The notes under the pieces: model-generated
The model's input: the letters and a program-made list of their open reading frames with translations, nothing else
Databases searched by the model: none
Told to the model about the DNA's origin: nothing
Part shown: piece after piece, positions 1 to 9,035 of the stretch
Layout of the letters: each line of letters opens with the position of its first letter
How positions within the stretch are numbered: the first letter of the stretch is position 1
Translations under genes and position numbers: made by a program
DNA from: Deltaproteobacteria bacterium
GTDB lineage: Bacteria > Desulfobacterota > Desulfobacteria > Desulfobacterales > Desulfatirhabdiaceae
Reading direction: 5' to 3'
DNA: 16,777 nucleotides
NCBI GenBank assembly: GCA_026388755.1
Contig: JAPLJE010000303.1
Span: forward strand, 1-16,777

Positions 1-870
1 GATAGAGCGCCAAAGCGCATGGGACATTTTTTGATTCGAAAATACGTTTTCCATGAACCCTGGTGGCGAACAGCGGTGATTCCGGTCCGCATTTTTTTTG
101 AAGGAAAAGATGATGAGCCGGCTAATTTTGATGGGAAGCTAAGCTCGCTGATTTTTTTGTTGCCGTTTTTTGCCTTTTTCCGCTTCAGAAACAAGGCAAA
201 ATCATTTCAATATGAAATTTCAACTTTTCTGGCCTTTTCCGTATTGTTTCTTCTGTATGCGTTCGTCACTAACGATATGCGAATCCGTTACATTGCCCCC
301 ATCGTACCGCCGCTGGTGGTTCTGTCCATCATCGGACTGTATAATCTGCTGGAATGGATACGGGAATTCACTCCCCTGAGAAGGCGGATGTGGGTTCAGA
401 CCGGCGTATGGGCAGGCGTACTGGCTCTCTTTCCTGTCGGTTATTTGATCGATCAGTTCGACAAGGTCAAAGTCATGCCCTACATCAGCGGTAAAATCGA
501 TCGAGATTCATATATTACGCAGTTTAGACCGGAATATCCGGCCATTCGGTTTGCGAATCAGAATCTGCCCGGCACAGCCAGAATTCTGGCCATATTCTTA
601 GGGAATCGGGGATATTATTTTGACAGGGATGTCCTGTTTGACATGAAACTGCCGGTTCCCGCTATCAGCACCGCCGGATCAGGCCGAACCGTGGAGGCTT
701 TGTTACACCAGCAAGGCATTACCCATCTGCTGATACGATATGATCTTTTCGACCGCTGGCTCGGCACCCTGACCGACACTGACAAGGAAACCCTGGCCCG
801 ATTTTTTCAAACCCGGACCCGACTGCTGTTTTCATCTGGAGGGCATGGGCTGTTTGCCCTTGAAGAATAA
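1..870 (+). CDS. Membrane glycosyltransferase, GT39/ArnT-like, 3' part only
   Basis: The reading frame is open from the first base of the window, so the true start lies outside; 289 codons are visible. Four hydrophobic stretches can be seen (around LIFLLPFFAFF, FLAFSVLFLLYAF, APIVPPLVVLSIIGLYNLL and VWAGVLALFPVGYL), followed by a soluble tail of about 130 residues. The segment RIRYIAPIVPPL resembles the late 'RY..P..P' transmembrane region of dolichyl-phosphate-mannose mannosyltransferase / ArnT-like (GT39, PMT_2) enzymes, which move a sugar from a polyprenyl-phosphate donor onto lipid, glycan or protein at the periplasmic face. The tail phrase GITHLLIRYDLF also resembles this class. The catalytic N-terminal loop is not in the window, so substrate cannot be judged. 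It could instead be another polytopic GT-C enzyme. It converges on the minus-strand iron-sulfur gene, with 39 bases of overlap. Confidence 0.6.
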   Translation, partial: DRAPKRMGHFLIRKYVFHEPWWRTAVIPVRIFFEGKDDEPANFDGKLSSLIFLLPFFAFFRFRNKAKSFQYEISTFLAFSVLFLLYAFVTNDMRIRYIAPIVPPLVVLSIIGLYNLLEWIREFTPLRRRMWVQTGVWAGVLALFPVGYLIDQFDKVKVMPYISGKIDRDSYITQFRPEYPAIRFANQNLPGTARILAIFLGNRGYYFDRDVLFDMKLPVPAISTAGSGRTVEALLHQQGITHLLIRYDLFDRWLGTLTDTDKETLARFFQTRTRLLFSSGGHGLFALEE

Positions 871-1587
871 TTTGGCGCAGGACGGACAGTACTGGTGATG
901 TTCCTTGACATCCGGATGGTGCAGGGTTCTGTGGTGGATATATTCCAGAAATCTTGGTGTTGCGAATCGCTTGCCGCAGCCTTCACACCGCTCCAGGGGA
1001 TGGATTCCGATGATTTCATCCCGAATCGAAATAGTTCGAACGGTTTCCTTATCTTCGATGCGAATGACCTGGGTCGGACAGATATTCGCGCAGGTTCCAC
1101 AGCCGATGCAGGCGCCTTCAACCGGCACAATGTATTTTCGGCCCCCCCTTGTGACTGTTTTCAGTGCATCGGCCCCAACGATTTCCCGGCACACTCTTTC
1201 ACAAAGAAGGCACTGGATACATCCATCCGGTTGAAAAGGGGTTTCAATGCCATGGGAAGCCGCCAGCTTCAGCAGAGGCTCAGACTGCGGCGCTAAATAA
1301 AGCCAGCAACTGCTGAATGGCTTTGCTTCGTGCCAGGCGGACCGCTTCCGTGTCTGTTTTCACCTGAAGCCCTTCACCGGTTTTGACTGCACAGGAAAGA
1401 GCGACTTTCCACGGTTTATCCTTTACCTGAATCTCAACGGCACAGAGTTTACAGGCACCAATGGGCTTTTTCAAAGCTGGATGGTAACACAGGGAGGGAA
1501 TGTCTTTCCATTGGCCCTAAGGACTTTCAGCAGGGGAAGCCCTTCTTCAACCGTGCAATCTTTACCATCGATGACGATCGTGATCAT
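832..1587 (-). pseudogene. HoxU/NuoG-like 2Fe-2S and 4Fe-4S subunit, two frameshifts
   Basis: Read through two shifts, this gives 251 residues, the length expected for HoxU-type diaphorase/hydrogenase subunits that pass electrons between NAD(P)H and a catalytic partner. The 2Fe-2S domain has Cys 34, 46, 49 and 66 (CYHPAL...GACKLC...SC). One 4Fe-4S motif is CIQCLLCERVC (123-133) and a second is CIGCGTCANIC (160-170). A C-terminal pair of CxxC motifs (201/204 and 234/237) looks like a zinc ribbon. The start ATG at 1587 has AGGA eight bases upstream. Frame is lost near 1504-1507, where GGAAAGAC would need one more A, and regained near 1294-1297, where the TTTA before GCG has one base too many. 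Without repair, translation stops about 13 codons after the first shift. The two changes cancel in net frame but the 70 codons between them contain the stop. The catalytic partner is not in the window. Either a recent pseudogene or sequence error. Confidence 0.75.
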
Positions 1588-1681
1588 TAACGGTTTCCTC
1601 ACGCAAGAAATTTAGACCAGATGTCGAACAAGTCGGATGTAAAGGGGTCGGCCAGTCTCATCATCCATTTCTCAAGGCCTT

Positions 1682-2113
1682 TTACAGCGTGTACACTTTT
1701 GATCCATTGATCACCGTCAACCCGTTTTCTTCCAACAGCCTGATCGCCTCATCAATATGATCAAAGCGGAAAATCATGACCGCATTATTCCCGCTCTGCT
1801 GGACAAAGGCATACATGTACTCCACATTGATCTGGGCCTTGTGCAGCAAATCCAGAATCAAATGAAGTCCCCCGGGTTTATCCGTAACCTCGACCGCCAC
1901 GACATCGGTGATTCCCACCGAAAATCCATTGTTCTTCAGGGCTTCCAAGGCCTTCTGATTATCATTGACAATGAGTCTCAGCACACCAAAATCGGAAGTG
2001 TCCGCCACCGAAAGGGCGCGGATGTTGATCCCGGCTTCAGCCAGAATCGCAGTCACTTCAGAGAGCCTCCCGGCCTTATTCTCCAGAAAAACAGAAATCT
2101 GTTTTACTCGCAT
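1682..2113 (-). CDS. Tandem ACT-domain protein
   Basis: A 143-residue protein made of two ACT domains (roughly 1-68 and 69-143). The first starts [19 protein letters not shown] and the second has [19 protein letters not shown]; the GR and GG turns are where ACT domains bind small effectors, usually amino acids. No catalytic domain is attached, so it is probably a stand-alone sensor. In many anaerobic bacteria and archaea such a protein is encoded beside phenylacetate-CoA ligase, as here, suggesting that it senses an aromatic amino acid or its acid product; this is inference from gene order. I chose the ATG at 2113 rather than the one at 2122 because the ribosome-binding AAAGGA overlaps the upstream ATG and lies eight bases before the downstream one. 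An inverted-repeat element separates it from the ligase gene, so it may have its own promoter. Confidence 0.9.
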   Translation of the reverse strand: MRVKQISVFLENKAGRLSEVTAILAEAGINIRALSVADTSDFGVLRLIVNDNQKALEALKNNGFSVGITDVVAVEVTDKPGGLHLILDLLHKAQINVEYMYAFVQQSGNNAVMIFRFDHIDEAIRLLEENGLTVINGSKVYTL

Positions 2114-2121
2114 CCGTATCA

Positions 2122-2127
2122 TCCTTT
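2122..2127 (-). promoter_or_regulatory. Ribosome-binding site of the ACT gene
   Basis: AAAGGA on the minus strand. It overlaps the first in-frame ATG (2120-2122) and sits eight bases upstream of the second (2111-2113), so it favours the second start. Confidence 0.6.
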
Positions 2128-2138
2128 ATGTGAAAGCA

Positions 2139-2293
2139 GATGGCTTAGTAAAAAATTCAATATCTGCGTTGAGCTTCATCCTTCGTCACTTCGGCGTACC
2201 CAAAAGTACGGCAGGCGGAACGCCAGTCCTCAGGATTGTCGCCAAAAGCTCCGGTGCCGCTCGCCTTGATCTTGAACTTTTTACTTTGCCATC
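2139..2293. repeat. Small inverted-repeat element (MITE/REP-like)
   Basis: A 155-base intergenic element between the ACT and ligase genes. Its ends are imperfect inverted copies: both begin GATGGC and continue AGTAAAAA, then TTCAA and ATC, with 22 of the first 26 bases matching. The match weakens but continues to about 35 bases (2139-2173 against 2259-2293). Inside is a small perfect hairpin, CGTAC-CCAAAA-GTACG (2195-2210). There is no room for a transposase and no clear target-site duplication. The structure is like a miniature inverted-repeat element or a large REP-type repeat; only one copy is present in this window. It could also fold in RNA and act as a terminator or a processing site between the two genes. 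Confidence 0.55.
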
Positions 2294-2318
2294 CCAATTT
2301 TGTCTTATTTCGAACTCG

Positions 2319-3620
2319 TCATAGCTTGCGGTTGTCGATCACCCTTACGGCTTTTCCCTGACTTCTGGCAATAACTTTGGGCTCAACCAGCTTGACCCTG
2401 GCAGAAACGCCCAGATATTCCTTGATGCTGTGGGAAATTTTTCTTTCCAGCCGCTGCAGCACTTTGACCTCATCTGAAAAGCTCCGCTCGCTGATTTCCA
2501 CATGAACTGTCAGGGTGTCCAGATTGTCTTCCCGATCCACCACCAGTTGATAATGGGGTTCGATGCCTTCGATCTCCATCAGAACGCTTTCGATCTGGGA
2601 TGGAAAGACATTCACCCCCCGGATAATGAGCATGTCATCAGTTCGTCCGCTGACTTTTTTCATGCGCACCAGCGTTCTTCCGCAGATACAGGGCTCCGGA
2701 TTCAGCGAGGTGATATCGCGCGTCCGGTACCGAACGATCGGAAAGGCTTCTTTGGTAATCGATGTAAAGACCAGTTCCCCGGTTTCACCGTAAGGCAGAA
2801 CCTTTCCGGTTGCCGGATCGATGATTTCGGGAATAAAATGATCTTCGAAAATATGCAGTCCGTTTTGGGCCTCATGACACTCCACAGCAACTCCCGGGCC
2901 CATCACTTCGCTGAGCCCGTAAATATCAACGGCCTTGAGATGAAGTTTTCGTTCGATCTCCTGCCGCATCTGTTCAGACCATGGCTCTGCACCAAAGATG
3001 CCGTATTTGAATTTCAGTTTTTCAAATGAAACTCCCATTTCTTCCGCCTCTTCAGCCAGATGTAGGGCATAAGATGGCGTAGACGTCAAAATGGTCGGCC
3101 CAAAATCCCGCATGATGATGATCTGCCGTTTGGTGTTTCCACCGGAAACCGGGATCACCGATGCTCCCAGCTTTTCCACCCCATAATGGACACCCAGCCC
3201 ACCTGTGAAAAGTCCATATCCATAGGCATTGTGAATAATGTCTTTGCGGCCGGCACCGCCGGCTGTCAGGGCTCTGGCCATCAGCTCTGACCAAGTATTG
3301 ATGTCTCTGGCTGTATAACCGACAACGGTCGGCTGACCGGTTGTTCCGGATGAGGCATGAATCCGGACCACATTGTCCATCGGAACCGCAAACATGCCAA
3401 AAGGATAATTGTCCCGAAGATCCTGTTTGGTCGTAAAAGGCAGTTGCTGAAAATCCTCAAGGGACCGGATATCGTTGGGCGTTATTCCAGCATCTTCGAA
3501 TCGGCTTCGATAAAATGGAACGGTTGCATACACACGTTCCAGAGTTGCCATCAGTCGTCTTAACTGAATAGCGGTCAGCGCTTCGCGCGGCAGGGTTTCA
3601 AACTCAATATCATAAATCAT
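2319..3620 (-). CDS. paaK: Phenylacetate-CoA ligase
   Basis: A 433-residue acyl-adenylate-forming enzyme of the usual length for PaaK, which joins phenylacetate (or a related aryl acid) to CoA with ATP going to AMP. The ATP-binding loop is SSGTTGQPT (90-98), the adenylate-binding motif is [10 protein letters not shown] (234-243), YRTRD is at 298-302, [11 protein letters not shown] (325-335) is the hinge region, and K423 in QGKAVRV is the expected C-terminal catalytic lysine. The CxC pair in PEPCICGRT fits PaaK relatives. In anaerobes, paralogues next to a tandem-ACT gene are usually tied to aromatic amino-acid or arylacetate metabolism, often with indolepyruvate oxidoreductase; that enzyme is not in the window. 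A weak AGGGA lies about 10 bases before the ATG. The enoyl-CoA hydratase gene precedes it by 64 AT-rich bases. Confidence 0.93.
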   Translation of the reverse strand: MIYDIEFETLPREALTAIQLRRLMATLERVYATVPFYRSRFEDAGITPNDIRSLEDFQQLPFTTKQDLRDNYPFGMFAVPMDNVVRIHASSGTTGQPTVVGYTARDINTWSELMARALTAGGAGRKDIIHNAYGYGLFTGGLGVHYGVEKLGASVIPVSGGNTKRQIIIMRDFGPTILTSTPSYALHLAEEAEEMGVSFEKLKFKYGIFGAEPWSEQMRQEIERKLHLKAVDIYGLSEVMGPGVAVECHEAQNGLHIFEDHFIPEIIDPATGKVLPYGETGELVFTSITKEAFPIVRYRTRDITSLNPEPCICGRTLVRMKKVSGRTDDMLIIRGVNVFPSQIESVLMEIEGIEPHYQLVVDREDNLDTLTVHVEISERSFSDEVKVLQRLERKISHSIKEYLGVSARVKLVEPKVIARSQGKAVRVIDNRKL

Positions 3621-3684
3621 AAAAACAATTCCCTATTCATAATTTAAACGCAACGCTTTAAAAAAAGCGAAGCATTGAAACTAA

Positions 3685-4479
3685 TTATTCACCCGTCAGA
3701 CTGCCTTTGAAAACCGCTTTTCGCTTTTCAAGAAATGCCGTTGTCCCTTCCCTGGCATCTTCGCTGGCCATACATAGGGCAAAGGCATCCACTTCCATAC
3801 GGCAGCCTGTTATTAAATCAATATTCAGTCCGGTATTGATCACCTGTTTGGCTGCCCGCAGAGATACTTTCCCTTTCTGGGAAATAGCTTTTGCGGTGTT
3901 CATAACGTCCGTCATCAAAGCATCCGCAGATACCACCCGGTTGACCATGCCCAAATCTCTGGCTTCTGCTGCTGTAATCATTTTTCCGGTAAAGATCATT
4001 TCCTTGGCCATGTTCGGACCGATCAACCTGGGCAGACGCTGAGTACCGCCAAAACCGGGAATGATCCCCAGTGTGATTTCAGGCAATCCGAATTTTGCGT
4101 TTTCAGAAGCAATAATAAAATCACAGGCCAGGGCAATTTCACTACCACCGCCCAAGGCGAAACCGTTCACTGCTGCAATGACCGGAATATCCAAACACTG
4201 AAGTTTGTTGATGGCTTTTTGACCCTTTCCGGCAAATACCTTTGCCTGAAGCGCATTGCACCGGGCCAACTCCGTAATGTCCGCACCTGCGACAAACGAC
4301 TTGTCCCCAGATCCGGTCAGGATAAGAACTCGAATATCTTCATTTGCTGCCACTGCATCCAGGTCCCGGGACATTTCATCCAAAAGCTCGCCATTTAAAG
4401 CATTCAGTGCTTTGGGACGGTTGAATGACAGGGTGGCAATACCTTCTTCAATCTGGAACAATATATGTTTTAAATCCAT
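3685..4479 (-). CDS. Enoyl-CoA hydratase (crotonase family)
   Basis: A 264-residue crotonase-fold protein, full length for a monofunctional enoyl-CoA hydratase or 3-hydroxybutyryl-CoA dehydratase. The oxyanion-hole segments are AGADITEL (64-71) and NGFALGGGSEIALACD (105-120). Both catalytic glutamates of true hydratases are present: E114 in GGGSEIAL and E134 in GLPEITLG, followed by the typical GFGGTQRLPRLIG. This points to reversible hydration of short-chain 2-enoyl-CoA in beta-oxidation or butyryl-CoA-type metabolism; the exact chain length cannot be read from sequence. GGAGG sits seven bases before the ATG, a strong ribosome-binding site. Its neighbour, the CoA ligase, suggests a shared role in acyl-CoA or aryl-CoA metabolism, although no dehydrogenase or thiolase is nearby. 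Confidence 0.92.
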   Translation of the reverse strand: MDLKHILFQIEEGIATLSFNRPKALNALNGELLDEMSRDLDAVAANEDIRVLILTGSGDKSFVAGADITELARCNALQAKVFAGKGQKAINKLQCLDIPVIAAVNGFALGGGSEIALACDFIIASENAKFGLPEITLGIIPGFGGTQRLPRLIGPNMAKEMIFTGKMITAAEARDLGMVNRVVSADALMTDVMNTAKAISQKGKVSLRAAKQVINTGLNIDLITGCRMEVDAFALCMASEDAREGTTAFLEKRKAVFKGSLTGE

Positions 4480-4534
4480 AAATCAGCCTCCGTATTTTTA
4501 TAAAAATGGATAATTTGGAACGGTTGCAAAACAG

Positions 4535-6277
4535 CTATTCCCCAAGCCCCTGGGCAAATGCGATATCGTTGTTTTGCTTCTTCTGAAAAGCGGTCGGATT
4601 GGTATCTTTAATGTAGCGACCAACCCCTGCAATGATGGCGTCACAAATCCGATCCTGATACTCCGGCGAGGCCAGACGTGCACATTCGCGTTCATTGCTG
4701 ATAAAAGATGTTTCCACCAGAATGGAAGGCATTTGAGCGCCCAACAGCACATAAAACGGCGCTTTTTTTACCCCTTTGTTTTTGATATTGCTGTATTTAA
4801 CGCTCATGTGATTACACAAAACGTCCTGAACGCTGGCAGCAAGTCGGCTCGATTCATTGACCTTGGCATTCTGCATCAAATCGGTCAGGATGCTTTGCAG
4901 GTCACTGATATTCTTGGTTGACGTGGCATTTTCACGGGCAGCCACCAAGATGGATTCGTCATCGGTTGCCAGATTTAGAAAAAATGTTTCGATTCCATAG
5001 GCATCATGACTTTTGGCAGCATTGGTATGAATGGAGATAAAAAGGTCTCCATTCTTGGTGTTGGCGATGGCGGTTCGTTCTTCAAGCGTCAAATAGCGAT
5101 CCGTTGTCCGGGTCATAATGACTTCACATTTGAGGGAGTCCCGAATTTTAGCAGCCAGCTTCTTACCGATAGCCAGAGTAATGTCTTTTTCATAAACACC
5201 TTTTACAACTCCGGAAGCTCCGAAATCCTTGCCGCCATGCCCGGGATCAATAATGATTCGACTAACGCCCAGAGCCAGTTGTTTGGCCAGAGCACTGGGC
5301 TCGATTTTTGCGTTCTTTCCGGCATACTTGCCGGTATTCCTTCCGGTATTTTTGATCGAATTCTTGTGGGAAACCGATGCGGTCGGGGGGGACTGGTCGA
5401 CTTCAACATCACCGGGTTCCTCTCCCCAGATATCGAGAATAATCCGAAAAGGGTTGTTCAAAGAAAATATTTTATAGGTTTTAAAGGATTTTATGTCAAC
5501 TACCACCCGTACGGAATCCAGAGTATACTGGCCGGCCCGAGCATCGATCAACAAATCATCATCAATGGGGATTAAATTCTTAAGGCTTTTGCTGAGCTTG
5601 CTTTGATTAAAATCAATATAAAGTCGCTGGGGTTTATCGAGAGCAGGGTCTTTCTTCAGCAGGCGGTGTTCATAAGTAGTCTCCTTGTCGGCGTCAATGA
5701 CGATTCGCGTATAGCTGGGATTAGACCAGACACGAAGATCGCTGATCTGACTGTAGCCGGAAAGCGGGGGGCAAGATGAATCTACCGAGGCGGAAGAAAC
5801 AGGTGGATCGGATTCGGCGGCGACTTTTTCAGTTTTTTGCGGCGCGCCGTTGCTTTTTAAAGGCGGTTTACAGTTTTCTGGGTGGGACAATCGTTCAATG
5901 GCGGCTTTTGCTTTTGACATGTGACTGCTTTTGGGATAGCGTTTGATAATCCGCTCATAGCAATCAACGGCTTCTTTTTTATCAGCAGTTTTTTTCGAAA
6001 CGCGATACAGTTCATCAAATAAATACCCAACCATATAAAGTCCGGCAGAAGCCATCGGCCCATCCGGTTCCAGCTTGTAAACTGCCTGATACGCTTCAAT
6101 GCACTTGACCCAGTTCTGCCGAAGTTTTTGTTTTTCCGGGCTGTTCAGCAGTTTATGATAGCAGGAATCCGCCTGGGCATATCTTTCCTTTGCCGTTGAT
6201 GCATCAGCAGGCAAGGTGCCCCAGAAAACAGCGCATAAAAAAGATAGTCCCCAATGTATAATACGTCTGTTTATCAT
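4535..6277 (-). CDS. amiC: N-acetylmuramoyl-L-alanine amidase, AMIN and amidase_3 type
   Basis: A 580-residue exported amidase that cleaves the lactyl-peptide bond of peptidoglycan during cell separation. A signal peptide covers about 1-27 (hydrophobic LSFLCAVFWG, cleavage near ADAS). Residues 28-135 form helical, TPR-like repeats (YQAVYKLEPDGPMASAGLY, CYERIIKRYPKSS). A Pro/Ser linker follows. An AMIN domain, which localises such enzymes to envelope structures, spans about 175-285 (ISDLRVWSNPSYTRIVIDAD). A basic Asn/Gly/Lys-rich linker (305-325) leads to the zinc amidase domain at about 339-555. Likely zinc and catalytic residues are all present: H347 in DPGHGGKD, E363 in VYEKDITL, H417 in SIHTNAA and E522 in LVETSFIS. 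Longer than E. coli AmiC because of the N-terminal repeats. Only a poor GAAGAA directly abuts the ATG, so translation initiation may be weak. It lies 76 bases after mutS. Confidence 0.92.
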   Translation of the reverse strand: MINRRIIHWGLSFLCAVFWGTLPADASTAKERYAQADSCYHKLLNSPEKQKLRQNWVKCIEAYQAVYKLEPDGPMASAGLYMVGYLFDELYRVSKKTADKKEAVDCYERIIKRYPKSSHMSKAKAAIERLSHPENCKPPLKSNGAPQKTEKVAAESDPPVSSASVDSSCPPLSGYSQISDLRVWSNPSYTRIVIDADKETTYEHRLLKKDPALDKPQRLYIDFNQSKLSKSLKNLIPIDDDLLIDARAGQYTLDSVRVVVDIKSFKTYKIFSLNNPFRIILDIWGEEPGDVEVDQSPPTASVSHKNSIKNTGRNTGKYAGKNAKIEPSALAKQLALGVSRIIIDPGHGGKDFGASGVVKGVYEKDITLAIGKKLAAKIRDSLKCEVIMTRTTDRYLTLEERTAIANTKNGDLFISIHTNAAKSHDAYGIETFFLNLATDDESILVAARENATSTKNISDLQSILTDLMQNAKVNESSRLAASVQDVLCNHMSVKYSNIKNKGVKKAPFYVLLGAQMPSILVETSFISNERECARLASPEYQDRICDAIIAGVGRYIKDTNPTAFQKKQNNDIAFAQGLGE

Positions 6278-6353
6278 TTCTTCAGAGATGTCATTTCATG
6301 AAAGCCTTTACAGGCAGGTTATGAACTATGCACCGATCGTTACATCCTCTTAC

Positions 6354-9024
6354 CTAATTGTTTTCATGCTTCTGAATGGCCTGTATGCGGAGCTCACTCA
6401 AACAGTTCAGGGCATCCAGTGGGGTCATGGTGGTGATTTCGATATTTTTCAGTTTCTCAATAATAATATTCTCGATATTCGAGAATAAACCCAGTTGAAC
6501 CGGAATCGATTTTGAGGCTTTTTTCCGGATCCCGGCTTTGGAAACACCTGAAAACGGGTGAACATCATCTTCTATGTCAGATAATATGGCTTTGGCATGG
6601 GTAACAACAGACTCGGGGATTCCGGCAAGCCTGGCCACCTGAATACCATAACTGCGACTGGCACCGCCTTCAACCAGTTTGCGCAGAAAAATGATCTGAT
6701 CCTTCCATTCCTTAACACTGATATTAAAATTTTTTACCCTGGGTTTTAACCGCTCCAGAGTTGTCAACTCATGGTAATGCGTTGCAAAAAGAGTTTTAAC
6801 ACCTCTTCCCTTCAAGTCATGAAGATGAGATACCACTGCCCAGGCAATGCTAAATCCATCGTAAGTGCTGGTCCCCCGGCCGATTTCATCCATGATGACC
6901 AGACTCTGATATGTGGCGCTGTTCAAAATATTGGCAGTTTCTTCCATTTCCACCATAAAGGTGCTTTGACCGCTGGACAGATTATCCAGGGCGCCAATGC
7001 GCGTAAAAATCCGGTCAGTCAGCGAGATGGCGGCGCTGCGAGCGGGGACAAACGAACCCATCTGCGCCATCAGCACCTGAAGGGCAACCTGCCTCAGGAC
7101 CGTGGATTTTCCTGCCATATTCGGCCCGGTAATAATCAAGACTTGATTTTGATTATCGTCCATCGAAATGGAATTAGGGACAAACCGTCCCCCTGTAATT
7201 GTTTGTTCTACCACAGGATGACGTCCATCTTCAATGAAAAGAACACCGTCCGTGCGAATTTCCGGACGGGCATAGTCATACTGGTCGGCAATATCCGCCA
7301 GATTAAGCAGACAGTCCACTTCGGCAATAAAAACCGCAGCCTGATGAATCGCCTTATGATTGTCGGCAGCAGATTGACGAACATCCATAAATATCTGATA
7401 TTCCAGGGTAGATCGCTCGGCTTCAGCGCTCAGAATCTTTGACTCAAATTCTTTCAGATCTCCGGTAATATACCTTTCCGCATTTACCAGGGTCTGTTTT
7501 CGAATATATTGGGCAGGAACCGACTTGGACTGATTTTTGGAAATTTCAATATAATATCCAAAAACCTTGTTGAACCGGACCTTAAGAGATTGAATCCCGG
7601 TTGCCTGCCGCTGTTCAACTTCAAGCCTGGACAGCCACCCCTTTCCATCCTGACTGATTCGTATCCATTCATCCAGTTTCGCATCAAAACCGAGTTTGAT
7701 CATGCCGCCATCATGAATCACGTGGGGGGCATCTTCCCGAATCGAGCTCTGAATCAACACTGCCAGTTTAACGAGTTCATCCAGACAAGGACCATGGGAA
7801 TTCCACTGAAAAAGGTCGGTCTTAAATGCTTCAAGCGCATCCCGGATACCGGGAAGTGCCTCCAGAGATGTGCGCAAAGAAAGCAGATCTCTGGCATTGC
7901 AGTGACCCATGACGATTTTGCTTCCCAAGCGTTCCAGGTCGCCGATCTTTTTCAAAGCATCCCGAACCGCATGGGTCAACTGAATACGAGTTTTGGCTTC
8001 TTCCACAGCATTCAGACGCAACTGGATCTTTTCAACGCTCATGAGCGGATAGCGAATCCAGTTTTTCAGCTGCCTCCCCCCCATGGCCGTCATGGTTCGA
8101 TCCAGAATACTCAGCAGGGTCCCTTTTCGCGTTTCTCCCTGTATGGTCTTCATCAACTCCAGGTTGCGGGAACTGACATCATCCACCATCAGAAACTGGC
8201 TTTGAATGTAAGTTTCAATTCGGGAGATGTGATCGATGGCCTGTTTCTGGGTTTCCTGGACATAGGTGATCAACGCACCAGCAGCACCCACCCCGGCAAA
8301 CAACGTTTCACATCCAAATCCTTCCAGGGAAAACGTTTGAAACTGCCGGATGAGTTTTTCACGGGCATTTCGATAGTCAAAATGTTGATCCTGAGTATAG
8401 GAAACGGCTTTTCCGGAAAACAGATGCTGAAGGCCGCAAAGCTCCGAATCCTGCTGCGAAGACTCCGGAAGAAGGATTTCACGGGGAGATATTCGAATGA
8501 TTTCATCCCGAATCACATCCTGGTTTTCGGATTGGGTCATCCGGAATGTCCCTGTCGAGATATCTAGATAGGACAGCCCGATATCCCGGTCCTGCCGACA
8601 AATGGCCAGTATGAAATTGTGGGTCTTTTCTGGCCAGTATGAAATTGTGGGTCTTTTCATCCAGAAGCGCATCTTCAACGATCATTCCCGGAGTGATTAC
8701 GCGAACCACTTCGCGGCGGACCAATCCTTTGGCCAGTGATGCGTCTTCAGTCTGGTCACAAATTGCGACCTTAAAACCCTGATCAATCAGCCGTGCAATA
8801 TAACCTTGGGCCGCCCGATAAGGAACGCCGCACATCGGAACTGGGAATTCATCGTTTTTATTTCGGGATGTTAATGCTATTTCCAAAATGGGCGATGCAA
8901 CTTCCGCATCCTCAAAAAACATCTCATAAAAATCACCCATGCGATAAAACAGCAACGCATCGGGATGCTCGCTTTTTATCGCAAGATACTGTTTCATCAT
9001 AGGGGTGGACTGGGATGAAAGCAT
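6354..9024 (-). pseudogene. mutS: DNA mismatch-repair ATPase MutS, broken by 28-bp duplication
   Basis: MutS recognises mismatches and small loops in DNA and recruits MutL. Removing one copy of the 28-base tandem repeat at 8603-8658 gives a single 880-residue frame, normal for bacterial MutS. The mismatch-reading F-x-E motif is F32/E34 in GDFYEMF. The connector, lever and clamp regions are continuous. The P-loop GPNMAGKST is at restored residues 624-632, Walker B VIMDEIGRGTS near 701-711, and ATHYHELT follows. As written, the frame is lost after A131 and translation ends at 8503, giving 173 residues with only the mismatch-binding domain. A second product could start at TTG 8678 or ATG 8672 and run into the correct frame, giving about 770 residues without the F-x-E motif, but no good ribosome-binding site supports it. 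No other lesion is visible, so the break is recent, reversible or artefactual. Start ATG lies 11 bases after the LapA gene and lacks a clear Shine-Dalgarno; ATG 9000 or 8997 is possible. Confidence 0.9.
8603..8658. repeat. Perfect 28-bp tandem duplication inside mutS
   Basis: Two identical adjacent 28-base copies, 8603-8630 and 8631-8658, each beginning TGGCCAGTATG and ending GGGTCTTTTC on the plus strand. Since 28 is not a multiple of three, the extra copy shifts the mutS frame by one. The protein reading through one copy contains EKTHNFILA, and this peptide is encoded twice, once in each of two frames. No clear short homology is seen at the junction that would explain its origin. Confidence 0.97.
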
Positions 9025-9035
9025 TGGCGGACAAA

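Noticed and set aside
1757..2324. Plus-strand frames opposite the ACT gene and across the inverted-repeat element
   Set aside because: Shadows of the ACT gene; no domain, and the stretch over the element is noncoding.
3654..3669. Hairpin CGCTTT-AAAA-AAAGCG between the hydratase and ligase genes as a terminator
   Set aside because: Weak AT-rich stem and short, with no clean T run after it; probably just low-complexity spacer.
5300..5365. Asn/Gly/Lys-rich small repeats in the amidase linker as a variable tandem repeat
   Set aside because: Units are irregular and the DNA is not a clean tandem repeat; looks like an ordinary linker.
7509..8567. Long plus-strand open frame of 352 codons opposite mutS
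   Set aside because: Mirror of the MutS coding strand; composition has no family look, and the minus strand carries clear MutS motifs.
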